A stretch of 10,821 nt of DNA from an uncultured Sinobacteraceae bacterium. Lineage in GTDB: Bacteria > Pseudomonadota > Gammaproteobacteria > Steroidobacterales > Steroidobacteraceae. The stretch covers positions 1 to 10,821 of the forward strand of contig CALEKY010000003.1 in NCBI GenBank assembly GCA_937902995.1. Direction: 5' to 3'. Both the position numbers and the translations under genes were made by a program. Under the pieces are notes generated by a model. That model saw only the letters and a program-made list of their open reading frames with translations, ran no database searches and had not been told where the DNA came from. Shown piece by piece: positions 1-7,651 of this stretch; the first letter of the stretch is position 1; every line of letters starts with the position of its first letter.

Positions 1-1
1 G

Positions 2-1918
2 GAGCCTGACTTCACGTTGACGGAGGAAGATCTCGTTCATCCCGAAGTGAAGAAGCGGTTGCATGCGAAGAAAGGACTGCAATTGCATCCGGTCGACGAT
101 CGAAAAAACCTGCCAGAAATGATCGCTGCAAAGGCGGCTGAGCTCGAGGGCAAGATCGTCGTCTTTCTTTCATCTGTGGAACACGCGGAGAAGTGCGCCC
201 AGTCACTGAGTAAGGCTAAGAAAGGGAGAGTTGCAATCCTGACCGGCACGATGCGCGGGGCTGAACGGGACAAGCTTCTGCAAGATCCAGTGTTTGTTCG
301 TTTCCTTCCACGACCCGTAGATGGAGTGGAAGCGGTCGACGGAACCGTCTTCCTGGTTGCTACTTCCGCCGGCGAAGTCGGCATCGATTTCTCCGCAGAC
401 CATGTGGTTACGGATCTTCCGCCGTTCGACGCTCTCGCGCAGCGGTTGGGAAGAGTGAATCGATACGGAGAAGGCGACGCCGAAGTACACATCTACTGTG
501 AGAATCTTCGAGAACCTCCTCCGGCCAACGATGACGAGCAGGAAGAAGACGAAGACGAAGAAAAATCCGCGGCCCGAAAGGAGAAATACGAATTCGCGCG
601 TTTCTTTACGAAGGCGCTCCTGAATGACTTACCCATTCGGGACGACGGTCGGCGTGACGCCTCTCCATGGGCGTTGCGCATGCTGCCTAGAGATTCGCGT
701 GCACAAGCTTCGACTCCGTCGCCCGATATCCCGCATGTTGACGATCTGCTTTTCGACCGCTGGTCGTACACGACAATCAAAGATGAATTTCCCGGTAGGC
801 CGCCCGTAGCCGATTGGCTTCACGGGAAAGCCGAATGGGAACCTCCGCGGACGACCATCGCTTGGCGAAATGAGGTGGCTTGGCTAACGACAGAACTTCT
901 CAGTCCAGATACGCTGGACGATTTATTGGAGGACTATCCTCTACGTGCAAGAGAAACACTGAGCGACGTTACTAGCCGAGTACGGAAACACCTGCAGAAA
1001 ATTGCAGAGCGCGACGAGTCAGGAACGCAATGTGCTTGGCTCATTCGCAACGACCGGCCCGCGACCATAGTCAAGCTTCGGGATCTCATCGATACATACG
1101 ACCCGAAGAAGAATCCGACGCTGGATAACGCAACGATTGTGCTTGCGCCGGACGTCGGAGGATTGAGAAAAGAAGGATTTCTTGATGGCTCCGCCGAGTT
1201 CGATCCGGCCATTAAGTACGATCTCGGATCCAAGGACGAAGAGCGCATCGCCTGCGAATCCGACGAGGCGCCGCAACCGCCTGATGGACTGCGATTGGTT
1301 CGTTCCATTAGGCGTGTAGTCGAAGGAGATGATGTGCTGCGCTGGTGGCATTTGTACGCGACCCCACAGCGTGCGGATGACGACGGCTCGCTCACCAGCC
1401 GAAAGGAGCTGTTACTCGATGTGCATCTGCGGCGAACGGAAGCGTGGGCGAACCGGATAGCCGAGCGTCTCGCACTATCTGAATCAGAACGAAAAGCGCT
1501 GGTGTGCGCTGCGCGAGCGCACGATCTCGGTAAGCGGCGGCGCGTGTGGCAGCGCTCGATCAAACGTTATACCGATCCCCCGCTCGCGAAAGGACCCATG
1601 CAACCCTCGCAATTGGGCCATTACCGGCATGAACTTGGGTCGCTTCACGATGGCGATTTCAGCGGGCTGAATGAGTATGAAAAGGATCTTGCGCTTCACA
1701 TTGTCGCAGCACATCACGGTCGAGCGCGTCCCCACTTTCCGTTGGTGGAAAGCTACGACCCAGAGCTCAGCGACGATGTAGTCGCTGCACTGGTACGTGA
1801 GGTTCCGCTGAGGTTTGACCGGCTCCAGCGTCGTTTAGGTCGCTGGGGACTTGCATGGATGGAGTCGATACTTCGTGCCGCAGATCTTCTTGGTTCCGAA
1901 GATATGGAGGTCGGCTAA
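2..1918 (+). CDS. cas3: Type I-G Cas3 helicase-nuclease, C-terminal part (5' end outside window)
   Basis: The reading frame is open from base 2 with no start in context, so the gene begins upstream; 638 residues are visible. Cas3 is the ATP-driven helicase and DNA nuclease that degrades targets marked by the crRNA complex. Numbering from the TTG codon at 17, the second RecA lobe shows motif IV (KIVVFLSS, 46-53), motif V (TSAGEVGIDFSAD, 116-128) and motif VI (QRLGRVNRYG, 142-151). Walker A and the DExH box would lie upstream. A very acidic stretch follows (about 172-182). The HD nuclease is at the C-terminus, as is usual for type I-G and opposite to most Cas3 proteins: H470, H502-D503 in AHDLGK, H538, H566-H567 in AAHHGRARP, and D623 in RAADLLG. 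Residues 210-430 are a linker region I cannot assign. The TAA stop overlaps the next ATG by one base. Identity is very likely; the exact N-terminus is not visible. Confidence 0.95.
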   Translation, partial: EPDFTLTEEDLVHPEVKKRLHAKKGLQLHPVDDRKNLPEMIAAKAAELEGKIVVFLSSVEHAEKCAQSLSKAKKGRVAILTGTMRGAERDKLLQDPVFVRFLPRPVDGVEAVDGTVFLVATSAGEVGIDFSADHVVTDLPPFDALAQRLGRVNRYGEGDAEVHIYCENLREPPPANDDEQEEDEDEEKSAARKEKYEFARFFTKALLNDLPIRDDGRRDASPWALRMLPRDSRAQASTPSPDIPHVDDLLFDRWSYTTIKDEFPGRPPVADWLHGKAEWEPPRTTIAWRNEVAWLTTELLSPDTLDDLLEDYPLRARETLSDVTSRVRKHLQKIAERDESGTQCAWLIRNDRPATIVKLRDLIDTYDPKKNPTLDNATIVLAPDVGGLRKEGFLDGSAEFDPAIKYDLGSKDEERIACESDEAPQPPDGLRLVRSIRRVVEGDDVLRWWHLYATPQRADDDGSLTSRKELLLDVHLRRTEAWANRIAERLALSESERKALVCAARAHDLGKRRRVWQRSIKRYTDPPLAKGPMQPSQLGHYRHELGSLHDGDFSGLNEYEKDLALHIVAAHHGRARPHFPLVESYDPELSDDVVAALVREVPLRFDRLQRRLGRWGLAWMESILRAADLLGSEDMEVG

Positions 1919-2661
1919 TGATTCGATTCAACGTCGAACTCACCAATCCTGGCCAATTCTTCGGCAGCTGTGGAGTATTTGAACTCGCACATCGCCTGTG
2001 GCCCGACGTAACCGCTCACTATCAGAACCGGGAATTCATTGTCTCTGATGGCGACTTGACTGAGCTTGTCGAGACGACCGCACAGGCGCCGCTTGAGGTC
2101 CTCGAACCCGGGAATGAAACCTCCTCGGCGCTGCTCCTCGGACATCCTTTCAACCTGCGCCTCGACTGGTGGAAGTCTGAGCGCGGTCTGAAAACCTGGG
2201 CCGGGCGCATGTCTGTCGATCGCATAGCGAACAGTCTCCAAAGGGATCTTCCGAACACCTTAAAAAATGGATTTTTTAAAGATGGGCACGTCGTCATCGG
2301 TGTCGACGGAAAGAAGGTCGAGCCCTACTACTTCGATGGAAGGCGTGGAGCGGCAGCATTACCGCTCGACATAGGATTCTCGAGCGACGCACTGTCTCTC
2401 GAAACTGTCGCATATCCCGCCACAGAGTTCTTCACGCTCGTGGGGCTTCAGCGTTTCCGGCCCCAAGAAGTGAAGCTGCGCGTTTACCGGTATCGCGCGT
2501 GGGGCACGCCACTTCCTGCAACTCTCGCTGCGCTTTCAGTAGCGAATGCGATTCCGGCTAAAGGCCCGCAATATCAATTCGAAAGCGCATTCCGCACAGA
2601 CCAACGCAAGCACAAGGCATTTTCACCGGCAATTCTCGTAGACGGAGACGATCATGAATGA
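1918..2661 (+). CDS. csb3: Short Cas8-type subunit of the type I-G complex (GSU0052/Csb3-like)
   Basis: The product is 247 residues. It resembles the GSU0052/Csb3 family, taken to be the Cas8-like large subunit of the type I-G complex, where Cas8 proteins help recognise the PAM and recruit Cas3. Family-like blocks are HPFNLRLDWW (76-85) with GLKTWAGRM (90-98), PYYFDGRRG (136-144) and PATEFFTLVGLQRFRP (167-182). No membrane segment or signal peptide is seen. The ATG at 1918 is chosen because it overlaps the cas3 stop (TAATG) and has GGAGG at 1906-1910, seven bases upstream. An in-frame ATG at 1855 would add 21 residues that only read the end of cas3 in another frame. The gene overlaps cas7 by eight bases. 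At 247 residues it is much shorter than the Cas8 of other type I systems. The role rests on gene order and remembered family motifs, so the family name is less certain than those of its neighbours. Confidence 0.82.
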   Translation: MIRFNVELTNPGQFFGSCGVFELAHRLWPDVTAHYQNREFIVSDGDLTELVETTAQAPLEVLEPGNETSSALLLGHPFNLRLDWWKSERGLKTWAGRMSVDRIANSLQRDLPNTLKNGFFKDGHVVIGVDGKKVEPYYFDGRRGAAALPLDIGFSSDALSLETVAYPATEFFTLVGLQRFRPQEVKLRVYRYRAWGTPLPATLAALSVANAIPAKGPQYQFESAFRTDQRKHKAFSPAILVDGDDHE

Positions 2662-3724
2662 TGTGAATTTCGAGGTATGGATCGAGGACTCTGCGGAGAC
2701 ACCTGCAGCCGTGGTATTGCGGGAATATCTTGTTCCTGTTGAAGGCAAGGATGGAGTGTTCTTTCCGCCGACGTTTGCTGCTGCGGAGAACTCCAAGGAG
2801 TTTCCTGGCGGCTACAACATCGACGAACTCGGCAACGGAGAGAATGTCTGCCTTGTCGACTCGGTGGGATCACAAGCGAACCGTATCGAGCCCATGTTCG
2901 CAACCGGTGAATACGCCGCTCTTGTTCCGCAGCTGGTCATCCAAGCAGGAAGTAAGAAAGTAAACATTCTCGAAGCAGGGCATCGCGCTGGCGATGCCAT
3001 TGTGCGTTGTAGTGAATTACGCGAGGCACTGAAGAATGCATTCACTGCCTTGAAGTCGGGTGATGCAGTCCCCTTAGCGAAGCTTGCACCTACATCGCTC
3101 ATTTTTGGAGTGTGGGACTCCCGAGACACTCAAGCCAAGGCGCCTCGGTTACTCGCGTCCACAATCAGGGCGTTCAACGTCTCAAGGCTGACGCGTTCAG
3201 CACAATACAACCCCGCTATCGATTACGTCGAAGAGGGATTGCTGGAAGATACCGAAGACAAGAACGCATTGAAGGCCTACTCGGAGAGAGGGTTCCGTCA
3301 CGTGCCTGCATCAGCGACACACGGCGGCGTTATCGCAAAGGGCGACATTCGTCGCGAAGTGACGCTACACGTGGCCGCCCTGCGATTGCTGCGCGGCCCA
3401 ACGGAAGACGAGACGAAAAAGCTGAGAGCCTATCTGCTGGGGCTTGCGTTGGTGGCTTTCACTAAGCCAGCAATCGGATATCTCCGCCAGGGGTGCAACT
3501 TGGTTCTCGATGGCGACAAGAAGCCGGAACCCAGGGCGGTATTCTTGGATGGCCGTCGCGAGGCTCTGCAGTTCACACATTCCGAAGCTTTGGCCTTTGC
3601 GAAAAAGGCCGCTACAGCCTTTGGTGTGGGCCAAAGCAAGTCTGTGAAGTTCGATGCCAATCTCGCGAAGGATGAAACTTCCGGCGAAAGCAAGAAAAAG
3701 GCGTCGAAGAAGGCGAAAGCATGA
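2654..3724 (+). CDS. csb1: Type I-G Cas7 backbone protein (Csb1, GSU0053 family)
   Basis: The 356-residue product matches the Csb1/Cas7 family, a RAMP protein whose copies line the crRNA and form the backbone of the complex. Recognisable blocks are VDSVGSQANRIEPMF (68-82), a family hallmark, SLIFGVWDSRDTQAKAPR (148-165), SRLTRSAQYN (177-186), and a GGV...DIRREVTLHVAALRLLRG segment (224-248). The ATG at 2654 has GGAG at 2644-2647, six bases upstream, and overlaps the cas8 stop by eight bases, which suggests translational coupling. The C-terminus is a lysine-rich tail (KKKASKKAKA, 347-356) that could be disordered and contact nucleic acid; that is inference. The TGA stop overlaps the csb2 start as ATGA. 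The family assignment is firm. Confidence 0.93.
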   Translation: MNDVNFEVWIEDSAETPAAVVLREYLVPVEGKDGVFFPPTFAAAENSKEFPGGYNIDELGNGENVCLVDSVGSQANRIEPMFATGEYAALVPQLVIQAGSKKVNILEAGHRAGDAIVRCSELREALKNAFTALKSGDAVPLAKLAPTSLIFGVWDSRDTQAKAPRLLASTIRAFNVSRLTRSAQYNPAIDYVEEGLLEDTEDKNALKAYSERGFRHVPASATHGGVIAKGDIRREVTLHVAALRLLRGPTEDETKKLRAYLLGLALVAFTKPAIGYLRQGCNLVLDGDKKPEPRAVFLDGRREALQFTHSEALAFAKKAATAFGVGQSKSVKFDANLAKDETSGESKKKASKKAKA

Positions 3725-5250
3725 TGAGCCGGCACTTCATACTGTCATTCCGCTTCCTGTCGCCGTGGTTTCACGGGCGGGGAGATGGAGGAGCGCCAGA
3801 ATGGCCGCCCTCACCATTGAGGGCATTCCAAGCCCTCGTGGCTGCTGCAGCTCGCGGAGGTAGGCTCGAAGCTACTCGCAATGCTCTGCGTTGGTTGGAG
3901 CAGCGCGAAGCTCCGCTGATAATTGCGCCGGATGCAACCGAGAGCACCGTTGGATATAGGCTTTCAGTGCCGCACAACGCGATGGACCTTGTTGCAAGGC
4001 AATGGAGTCGCGGCGGTGAAGGCAATGCCTCTGAGCACCGCACGATGAAGGACCTGCGTCCGTGTCGTTTGCCGGAAGATTCCACCGTCCACTATGCATG
4101 GAGACTTGATCGCGACGAATCTCTCGCGCCCGAGCTAATCGCTGCTGCGCGTGGTGTGGTGGCGCTCGGTTGGGGTATTGATCTTGTCGTAGGTGATGCG
4201 GCAATCGTTGAGGAATCGCAACTCGCGGCGATTGTTGCTTCCCTTAAGGTATGGAAGCCCCGTGCGGACGGGTTGTGCGAGCTGCGGGTTCCTGTAAAGG
4301 GTACGTTGGAAGATCTGGAGCAACGGCACGCCGCGTTCCTTGCGCGAGCTAGCCTTGAGGATCCGACGCTGCGACCGCCGCCTGCGCTCTCAGCTTTTGC
4401 GATAGAGAGTTACGCCAGATCTGACCAGCCTACCTCGATCGACGCAGCTTGCTTCACGCTAATGAGTGCGCAATCCGACAGCTTGCGAGCTTTCGACTTG
4501 TCGCGCCGTGGGATGGCGGTCGCAGGGATGCTACGTCATACAGTGCGCATGGCCGCCCAGCGAGCCGGTTGGGATGAGGCACGTGTGAACGCTACAGTTT
4601 TGGGCCATGGGGGCGGCAGCGAATCACGCCTGCTACTCATACCAGTTCCGAGCATTGAACCGCGAGGACCTGAAGCAGAAACGGTCGGACCAATTCGACG
4701 CGTAATGCTCTTTTCAACCGAACCTAGGAGCAGCGACATTGCATGGGTGCGTCGCTCTCTAGGGGGCATGGAGCTCATTGACGAGGACACTGGTGAGATC
4801 CAGGCAGTTCTCGCTGTGACCTCACGACGAGACCGTGTCTTGAGTCGCTACGTCACGGAGGCAAGAAGCTGGGTGACCGTTACACCTGTTGTGCTCCCTG
4901 GGCACGATGATCCAGGCGGCCTTCTCAGAAAACTCCGTAATACAAGACAGGCGGACGAGCAGAAGGCCTTGCTTGAACGCCTGGCAAGGCGTCGTGAAGC
5001 TTTAGTGCGAAAAGCTCTGCGTCATGCGGGTTTTGGAGATGAGTTGGTTTTCTCCGTACAGATCGAGACAAGAGAGACAGGCTTCATCGCCGGAGTCGAC
5101 AAAGCCTCGCGCTATGCAGTACCGGCGCACCTTGCACATGCGCCTCGCTTTCACGTCAAACTGACTTGGCCTACGAGAATCGCAGGGCCTATCTGCATAG
5201 GTAGCGGACGGTTTTATGGGCTCGGCCTGTTTGTAGCGGAGTGTGCGTAA
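3721..5250 (+). CDS. csb2: Type I-G Cas5-Cas6 fusion (Csb2, GSU0054 family)
   Basis: The 509-residue product is a Csb2 protein, the signature of this subtype: an N-terminal Cas5-like domain that caps the crRNA 5' end and a C-terminal Cas6-like domain that processes pre-crRNA. The N-terminus carries FLSPWFHGR (12-20) and EWPPSPLRAFQALVAA (27-42), highly typical of the family; VPHNAMD (83-89) and LGHGGG (294-299) also fit. The C-terminus ends in a Gly-rich RAMP loop, GPICIGSGRFYGLGLF (489-504). No separate cas6 exists in the window, so this protein should do the cutting. Two ATGs are adjacent (3721 and 3724). The first gives the ATGA overlap with the cas7 stop and has AAGG at 3710-3713, about seven bases away, so it is preferred. 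A 199-bp gap follows the gene. Confidence 0.93.
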   Translation: MMSRHFILSFRFLSPWFHGRGDGGAPEWPPSPLRAFQALVAAAARGGRLEATRNALRWLEQREAPLIIAPDATESTVGYRLSVPHNAMDLVARQWSRGGEGNASEHRTMKDLRPCRLPEDSTVHYAWRLDRDESLAPELIAAARGVVALGWGIDLVVGDAAIVEESQLAAIVASLKVWKPRADGLCELRVPVKGTLEDLEQRHAAFLARASLEDPTLRPPPALSAFAIESYARSDQPTSIDAACFTLMSAQSDSLRAFDLSRRGMAVAGMLRHTVRMAAQRAGWDEARVNATVLGHGGGSESRLLLIPVPSIEPRGPEAETVGPIRRVMLFSTEPRSSDIAWVRRSLGGMELIDEDTGEIQAVLAVTSRRDRVLSRYVTEARSWVTVTPVVLPGHDDPGGLLRKLRNTRQADEQKALLERLARRREALVRKALRHAGFGDELVFSVQIETRETGFIAGVDKASRYAVPAHLAHAPRFHVKLTWPTRIAGPICIGSGRFYGLGLFVAECA

Positions 5251-5368
5251 GGTTTCCCGATATTGATTCCATAGTCTGATTCAATCTGCTGAGGAAAAAC
5301 TGAGCCTAATTTCGAACTCTTCTTGCGCCGCTATTGGTGAACTGTGACGCACCGCACCGTCTTCTTAT

Positions 5369-5383
5369 CGCTTCTGCGAAGCG
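5369..5383. other. Perfect hairpin CGCTTC-TGC-GAAGCG
   Basis: Six-base perfect arms (5369-5374 and 5378-5383) enclose a three-base loop. No T-tract follows on either strand, so it is not a standard intrinsic terminator. It could be an RNA structure in the 5' region of a read-through transcript, or chance. Confidence 0.3.
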
Positions 5384-5404
5384 CGCCACTGTTGCAACCT
5401 CGAC

Positions 5405-5414
5405 AGTACGTACT
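5405..5414. promoter_or_regulatory. Perfect 10-bp palindrome upstream of cas4-cas1
   Basis: AGTACGTACT is a perfect palindrome 35 bp before the cas4-cas1 ATG, lying between the candidate TTGCAA (-35) and TTTATAG (-10) boxes. That is a typical place for a repressor operator. A palindrome this long has about a one in five chance of occurring at random in a gap of this size, so the call is tentative. Confidence 0.25.
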
Positions 5415-5449
5415 TTATAGGGAGCGATTCGTGAGCAAAGGCGGACGCG

Positions 5450-7165
5450 ATGTCCGATCAGGCGCAACAGGATCTCCCGCTGCCGTTCCCGGAACTTTCC
5501 GGCGATCTGCCGCTGCTTCCGGCGCGCATGGTCAACGAGTACCAGTACTGCCCGCGGCTTGCCTACCTCGAATGGGTGCAAGGGGAATGGTCTGAGTCTG
5601 CCGATACGGTTGAAGGGCGGTATGTACATCGGCGCGTCGACAGGCCGTCCGGCGATCTGCCGCGCCCAGGTGAAGACGGCGAGGGTGTAGAAGAAAAGAT
5701 TCACGCACGCTCGATCACGCTGTCGTCGAACCGGCTCGGTTTGATCGCGAAGATGGATCTGATCGAGGCGGAGGGTAATCGCCTAACGCCAGTCGACTAC
5801 AAGCGCGGCAAACGTCCGCACGTTGCGCGTGGCGCATACGATCCTGAGCGAGTCCAGCTCTGCGTACAAGGATTGATTCTCGAAGAACACGGCTATGTCT
5901 GCGAGGAGGGCGTGCTCTATTTCGCGGGCAGTCGAGAGCGCGTTCGTGTTCCGTTCGACGAAGAGCTTCGAATGCTCACGCGCAACGCAATTGACGGTCT
6001 ACGACTAGTTGCGATCGGCGGACAAATACCCCCACCGCTTGAAGACAGCCCGAAGTGTCCACGCTGCTCGCTGGTCGGCATCTGTCTGCCGGATGAAGTG
6101 TATGCGCTTCGTCGAGAAGATGTATCGCCCCGGCCGCTTGCCGTAGCAAGAGACGAAGCCCTTCCGCTTTACGTTCAAACTCGCGGGGCGAAAGTCGCGA
6201 AGAAGGGCGAAACGCTGGAAGTGTCGGTCGATGACAAGCCGGTGCAGACGGTGAGGCTCATCGATGTGTCGCAGCTCGTGCTGATGGGTCAGATCTACGT
6301 GACGACGCCGACGTTGCACGAGCTCATGAGCCGAGGCGTCCCGGTAAGCTGGCATTCGTTTGGAGGCTGGTTCATCGGTCACACGGTCGGTACCGGTCAC
6401 AAGAACGTCGAGATTAGGACCGCCCAGTACAGAACGAGCTTCGATGAGCAAGCATGCCTCAGAATCGCGAAAGCCCTCGTTAGTGCGAAGATCCAGAATC
6501 AACGTACTTTACTGCGGCGCAACTGGAAGCGTGAACAAAGCTTCGACGCGATCGCTGACGGTTTCCAGCAGGATCTCCGCACGGTACAGCGTGCCAGCGA
6601 CTTGCAATGCTTGTTGGGAGCAGAAGGAAACTCCGCCGCGCGATATTTCGGAAACTTCGCAGCGATGATCAGCCGCCACGACGACGGCTTCGCGCAATTT
6701 GATTTTCAGAAGCGCAATCGACGTCCCCCGACGGATCCGGTCAACGCATTGCTGTCGTATGCCTACGCGCTTTTGGTCCGTGCGTGGACAATGACCTTGA
6801 GCGCGGTCGGATTCGATCCGTATCGAGGGTTCTACCATCAGCCGCGATACGGTCGACCGGCTTTGGCGCTAGACATGATGGAACCCTTCCGCCCGCTGAT
6901 CGCCGACTCGAGCGTCATTCAGGCGATCAACAATGGCGAAGTTCGCCCCTCCGACTTTCTGAGTGTGGCTGGAAACGTCGCGCTCACAGATGACGGCCGG
7001 AAGCGCTTCATTACGACATTTGAACGACGAATGAGCCAAGAGATTACCCATCCGTTGTTCGGTTATCGAGTTAGTTATCGGCGATTGCTCGAGCTGCAAG
7101 CCAGGCTTCTTGCTCGCTACCTGCTGGGCGAGATTCCGGAGTTCCCGAGCTTCACGACAAGGTGA
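5450..7165 (+). CDS. cas4-cas1: Cas4-Cas1 fusion, spacer-acquisition nuclease/integrase
   Basis: The 571-residue product joins Cas4 (about 1-220) to Cas1 (about 235-571), the usual arrangement in type I-G. Cas4 trims prespacers and reads the PAM; Cas1, with Cas2, inserts them at the leader end of the array. In Cas4, C34 (EYQYCPRLAYLEW) pairs with the cluster C203, C206, C212 (CPRCSLVGIC) for a 4Fe-4S centre. The RecB-like nuclease site is D103 (KMDLIEA), D116 and K118 (PVDYKRGK), and Q136 (RVQLCVQG). In Cas1 the metal site is E392 (GAEGNSAARYF), H463 (FYHQPRYGRP) and the acidic DMMEPF segment (D475/E478). All are present, so the fusion looks active. The ATG at 5450 puts the conserved LLPARMVNEYQYCPR block near the N-terminus. 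Its ribosome site (AAAGGCGGA, 5437-5445) is modest. A GTG at 5431 with a better site is out of frame. Confidence 0.95.
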   Translation: MSDQAQQDLPLPFPELSGDLPLLPARMVNEYQYCPRLAYLEWVQGEWSESADTVEGRYVHRRVDRPSGDLPRPGEDGEGVEEKIHARSITLSSNRLGLIAKMDLIEAEGNRLTPVDYKRGKRPHVARGAYDPERVQLCVQGLILEEHGYVCEEGVLYFAGSRERVRVPFDEELRMLTRNAIDGLRLVAIGGQIPPPLEDSPKCPRCSLVGICLPDEVYALRREDVSPRPLAVARDEALPLYVQTRGAKVAKKGETLEVSVDDKPVQTVRLIDVSQLVLMGQIYVTTPTLHELMSRGVPVSWHSFGGWFIGHTVGTGHKNVEIRTAQYRTSFDEQACLRIAKALVSAKIQNQRTLLRRNWKREQSFDAIADGFQQDLRTVQRASDLQCLLGAEGNSAARYFGNFAAMISRHDDGFAQFDFQKRNRRPPTDPVNALLSYAYALLVRAWTMTLSAVGFDPYRGFYHQPRYGRPALALDMMEPFRPLIADSSVIQAINNGEVRPSDFLSVAGNVALTDDGRKRFITTFERRMSQEITHPLFGYRVSYRRLLELQARLLARYLLGEIPEFPSFTTR

Positions 7166-7169
7166 TGCC

Positions 7170-7463
7170 ATGAAGGAGGAGCATCTGTACGTCGTGACGT
7201 ACGACATAAGCGATCCGAAGCGCTGGCGGCGCGTATTCAAGATCATGAATGGCTACGGCGAATGGCTGCAGCTTTCGGTCTTTCAGTGCCGCTTGAGTCA
7301 ACAACGGCACGCCGAGCTCGTGGCACTGCTCGATGGAATCATCCAGCGCGGAACGGACCATGTGTTGTTCGTGGATGTCGGTCCGGCTGATCGAGTTGTA
7401 CCCAGGGTGATAAGCTTGGGCAAAGACTTTGAACCGGTCGGGCGCCAACCCATCGTCGTCTAG
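7170..7463 (+). CDS. cas2: Cas2, adaptation complex subunit
   Basis: The 97-residue product is a typical-length Cas2, the dimer that bridges Cas1 dimers in the integration complex. It shows a ferredoxin-like pattern: first strand YVVTYDISDPKRW with the conserved Asp, a basic helix (RRVFKIM), the GEWLQLSVFQC strand, and the DHVLFVDVG strand. The ATG at 7170 is chosen because it follows AAGG at 7159-7162 with seven bases between, and lies four bases after the cas4-cas1 stop; the in-frame start at 7110 would sit inside cas4-cas1. The tight spacing implies one transcript with cas4-cas1. The leader begins directly after the stop. Confidence 0.95.
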   Translation: MKEEHLYVVTYDISDPKRWRRVFKIMNGYGEWLQLSVFQCRLSQQRHAELVALLDGIIQRGTDHVLFVDVGPADRVVPRVISLGKDFEPVGRQPIVV

Positions 7464-7476
7464 TTTCGCCGAGCCG

Positions 7477-7520
7477 TGCGAGCGCTGAGGTGATGATGAA
7501 AACCCCGGGGAGCGCTCGCA
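7477..7520. repeat. 10-bp perfect inverted repeat just after cas2
   Basis: TGCGAGCGCT (7477-7486) and AGCGCTCGCA (7511-7520) are exact complements around a 24-base loop, starting 14 bases after the cas2 stop. It could act as a structured end of the cas transcript or a protein-binding dyad. There is no T-tract after it, so it is not called an intrinsic terminator. Each arm carries one copy of the leader hexamer. Confidence 0.5.
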
Positions 7521-7549
7521 ATCGGTAGCTCTTTGAAAATATGGCGAAT

Positions 7550-7634
7550 ATTCTCAGGGGCGCATCCATCGCGGCATGGGGGTGCCCCTTTGACCCACCC
7601 TCTCGCACGGACCTCTCGCATTTCGCCTGAGAAT
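7550..7634. repeat. Nested leader inverted repeats
   Basis: ATTCTCAGG (7550-7558) is complemented exactly by CCTGAGAAT (7626-7634). A second, tighter pair overlaps it: CTCGCATT (7615-7622) and AATGCGAG (7632-7639) with a nine-base loop. They share bases 7632-7634, so the two structures exclude each other. A perfect palindrome GAATATTC lies at 7546-7553. Confidence 0.4.
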
Positions 7635-7651
7635 GCGAGTCAAATTATGAT
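7622..7651 (+). promoter_or_regulatory. Candidate pre-crRNA promoter
   Basis: TATGAT at 7646-7651 matches five of six bases of the bacterial -10 box. TTCGCC at 7622-7627, 18 bp upstream, is a weak -35. Transcription would begin near 7658, just before the first repeat at 7666. The -35 is poor, so the call rests mainly on the -10 and its position. Confidence 0.3.

Larger units (their letters stand above)
5251..5449 (+). promoter_or_regulatory. Intergenic gap between interference and adaptation genes
   Basis: This is the only sizeable gap among the cas genes. No convincing gene lies in it. It contains two direct copies of TGATTC (5264-5269, 5277-5282), a perfect hairpin (5369-5383), a perfect palindrome (5405-5414), and a TTGCAA box (5392-5397) followed 16-17 bases later by an AT-rich TTTATAG (5414-5420). 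The -10 match is poor, so the promoter is only a candidate. The position suggests that cas4-cas1-cas2 can be transcribed separately from the upstream genes. Confidence 0.35.

Noticed and set aside
934..1563. 209-residue minus-strand frame opposite cas3
   Set aside because: It is a Ser/Arg-rich shadow of the cas3 reading frame, with no motif and no gene context on that strand.
1855..1917. Upstream in-frame ATG for cas8
   Set aside because: The extra 21 residues are cas3 coding sequence read in another frame, while the ATG at 1918 has GGAGG and the TAATG overlap typical of the operon.
5344..5595. 83-residue + strand frame ahead of cas4-cas1
   Set aside because: Most of it overlaps cas4-cas1 in another frame and it has no family-like features.
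5431..5595. GTG at 5431 with a good GGGAG site as an alternative start
   Set aside because: It is out of frame with cas4-cas1 and yields only about 54 residues of low-quality sequence.
7477..7545. Intrinsic terminator after cas2
   Set aside because: The dyad is strong but has a 24-base loop and no T-tract follows, so only an inverted repeat is reported.
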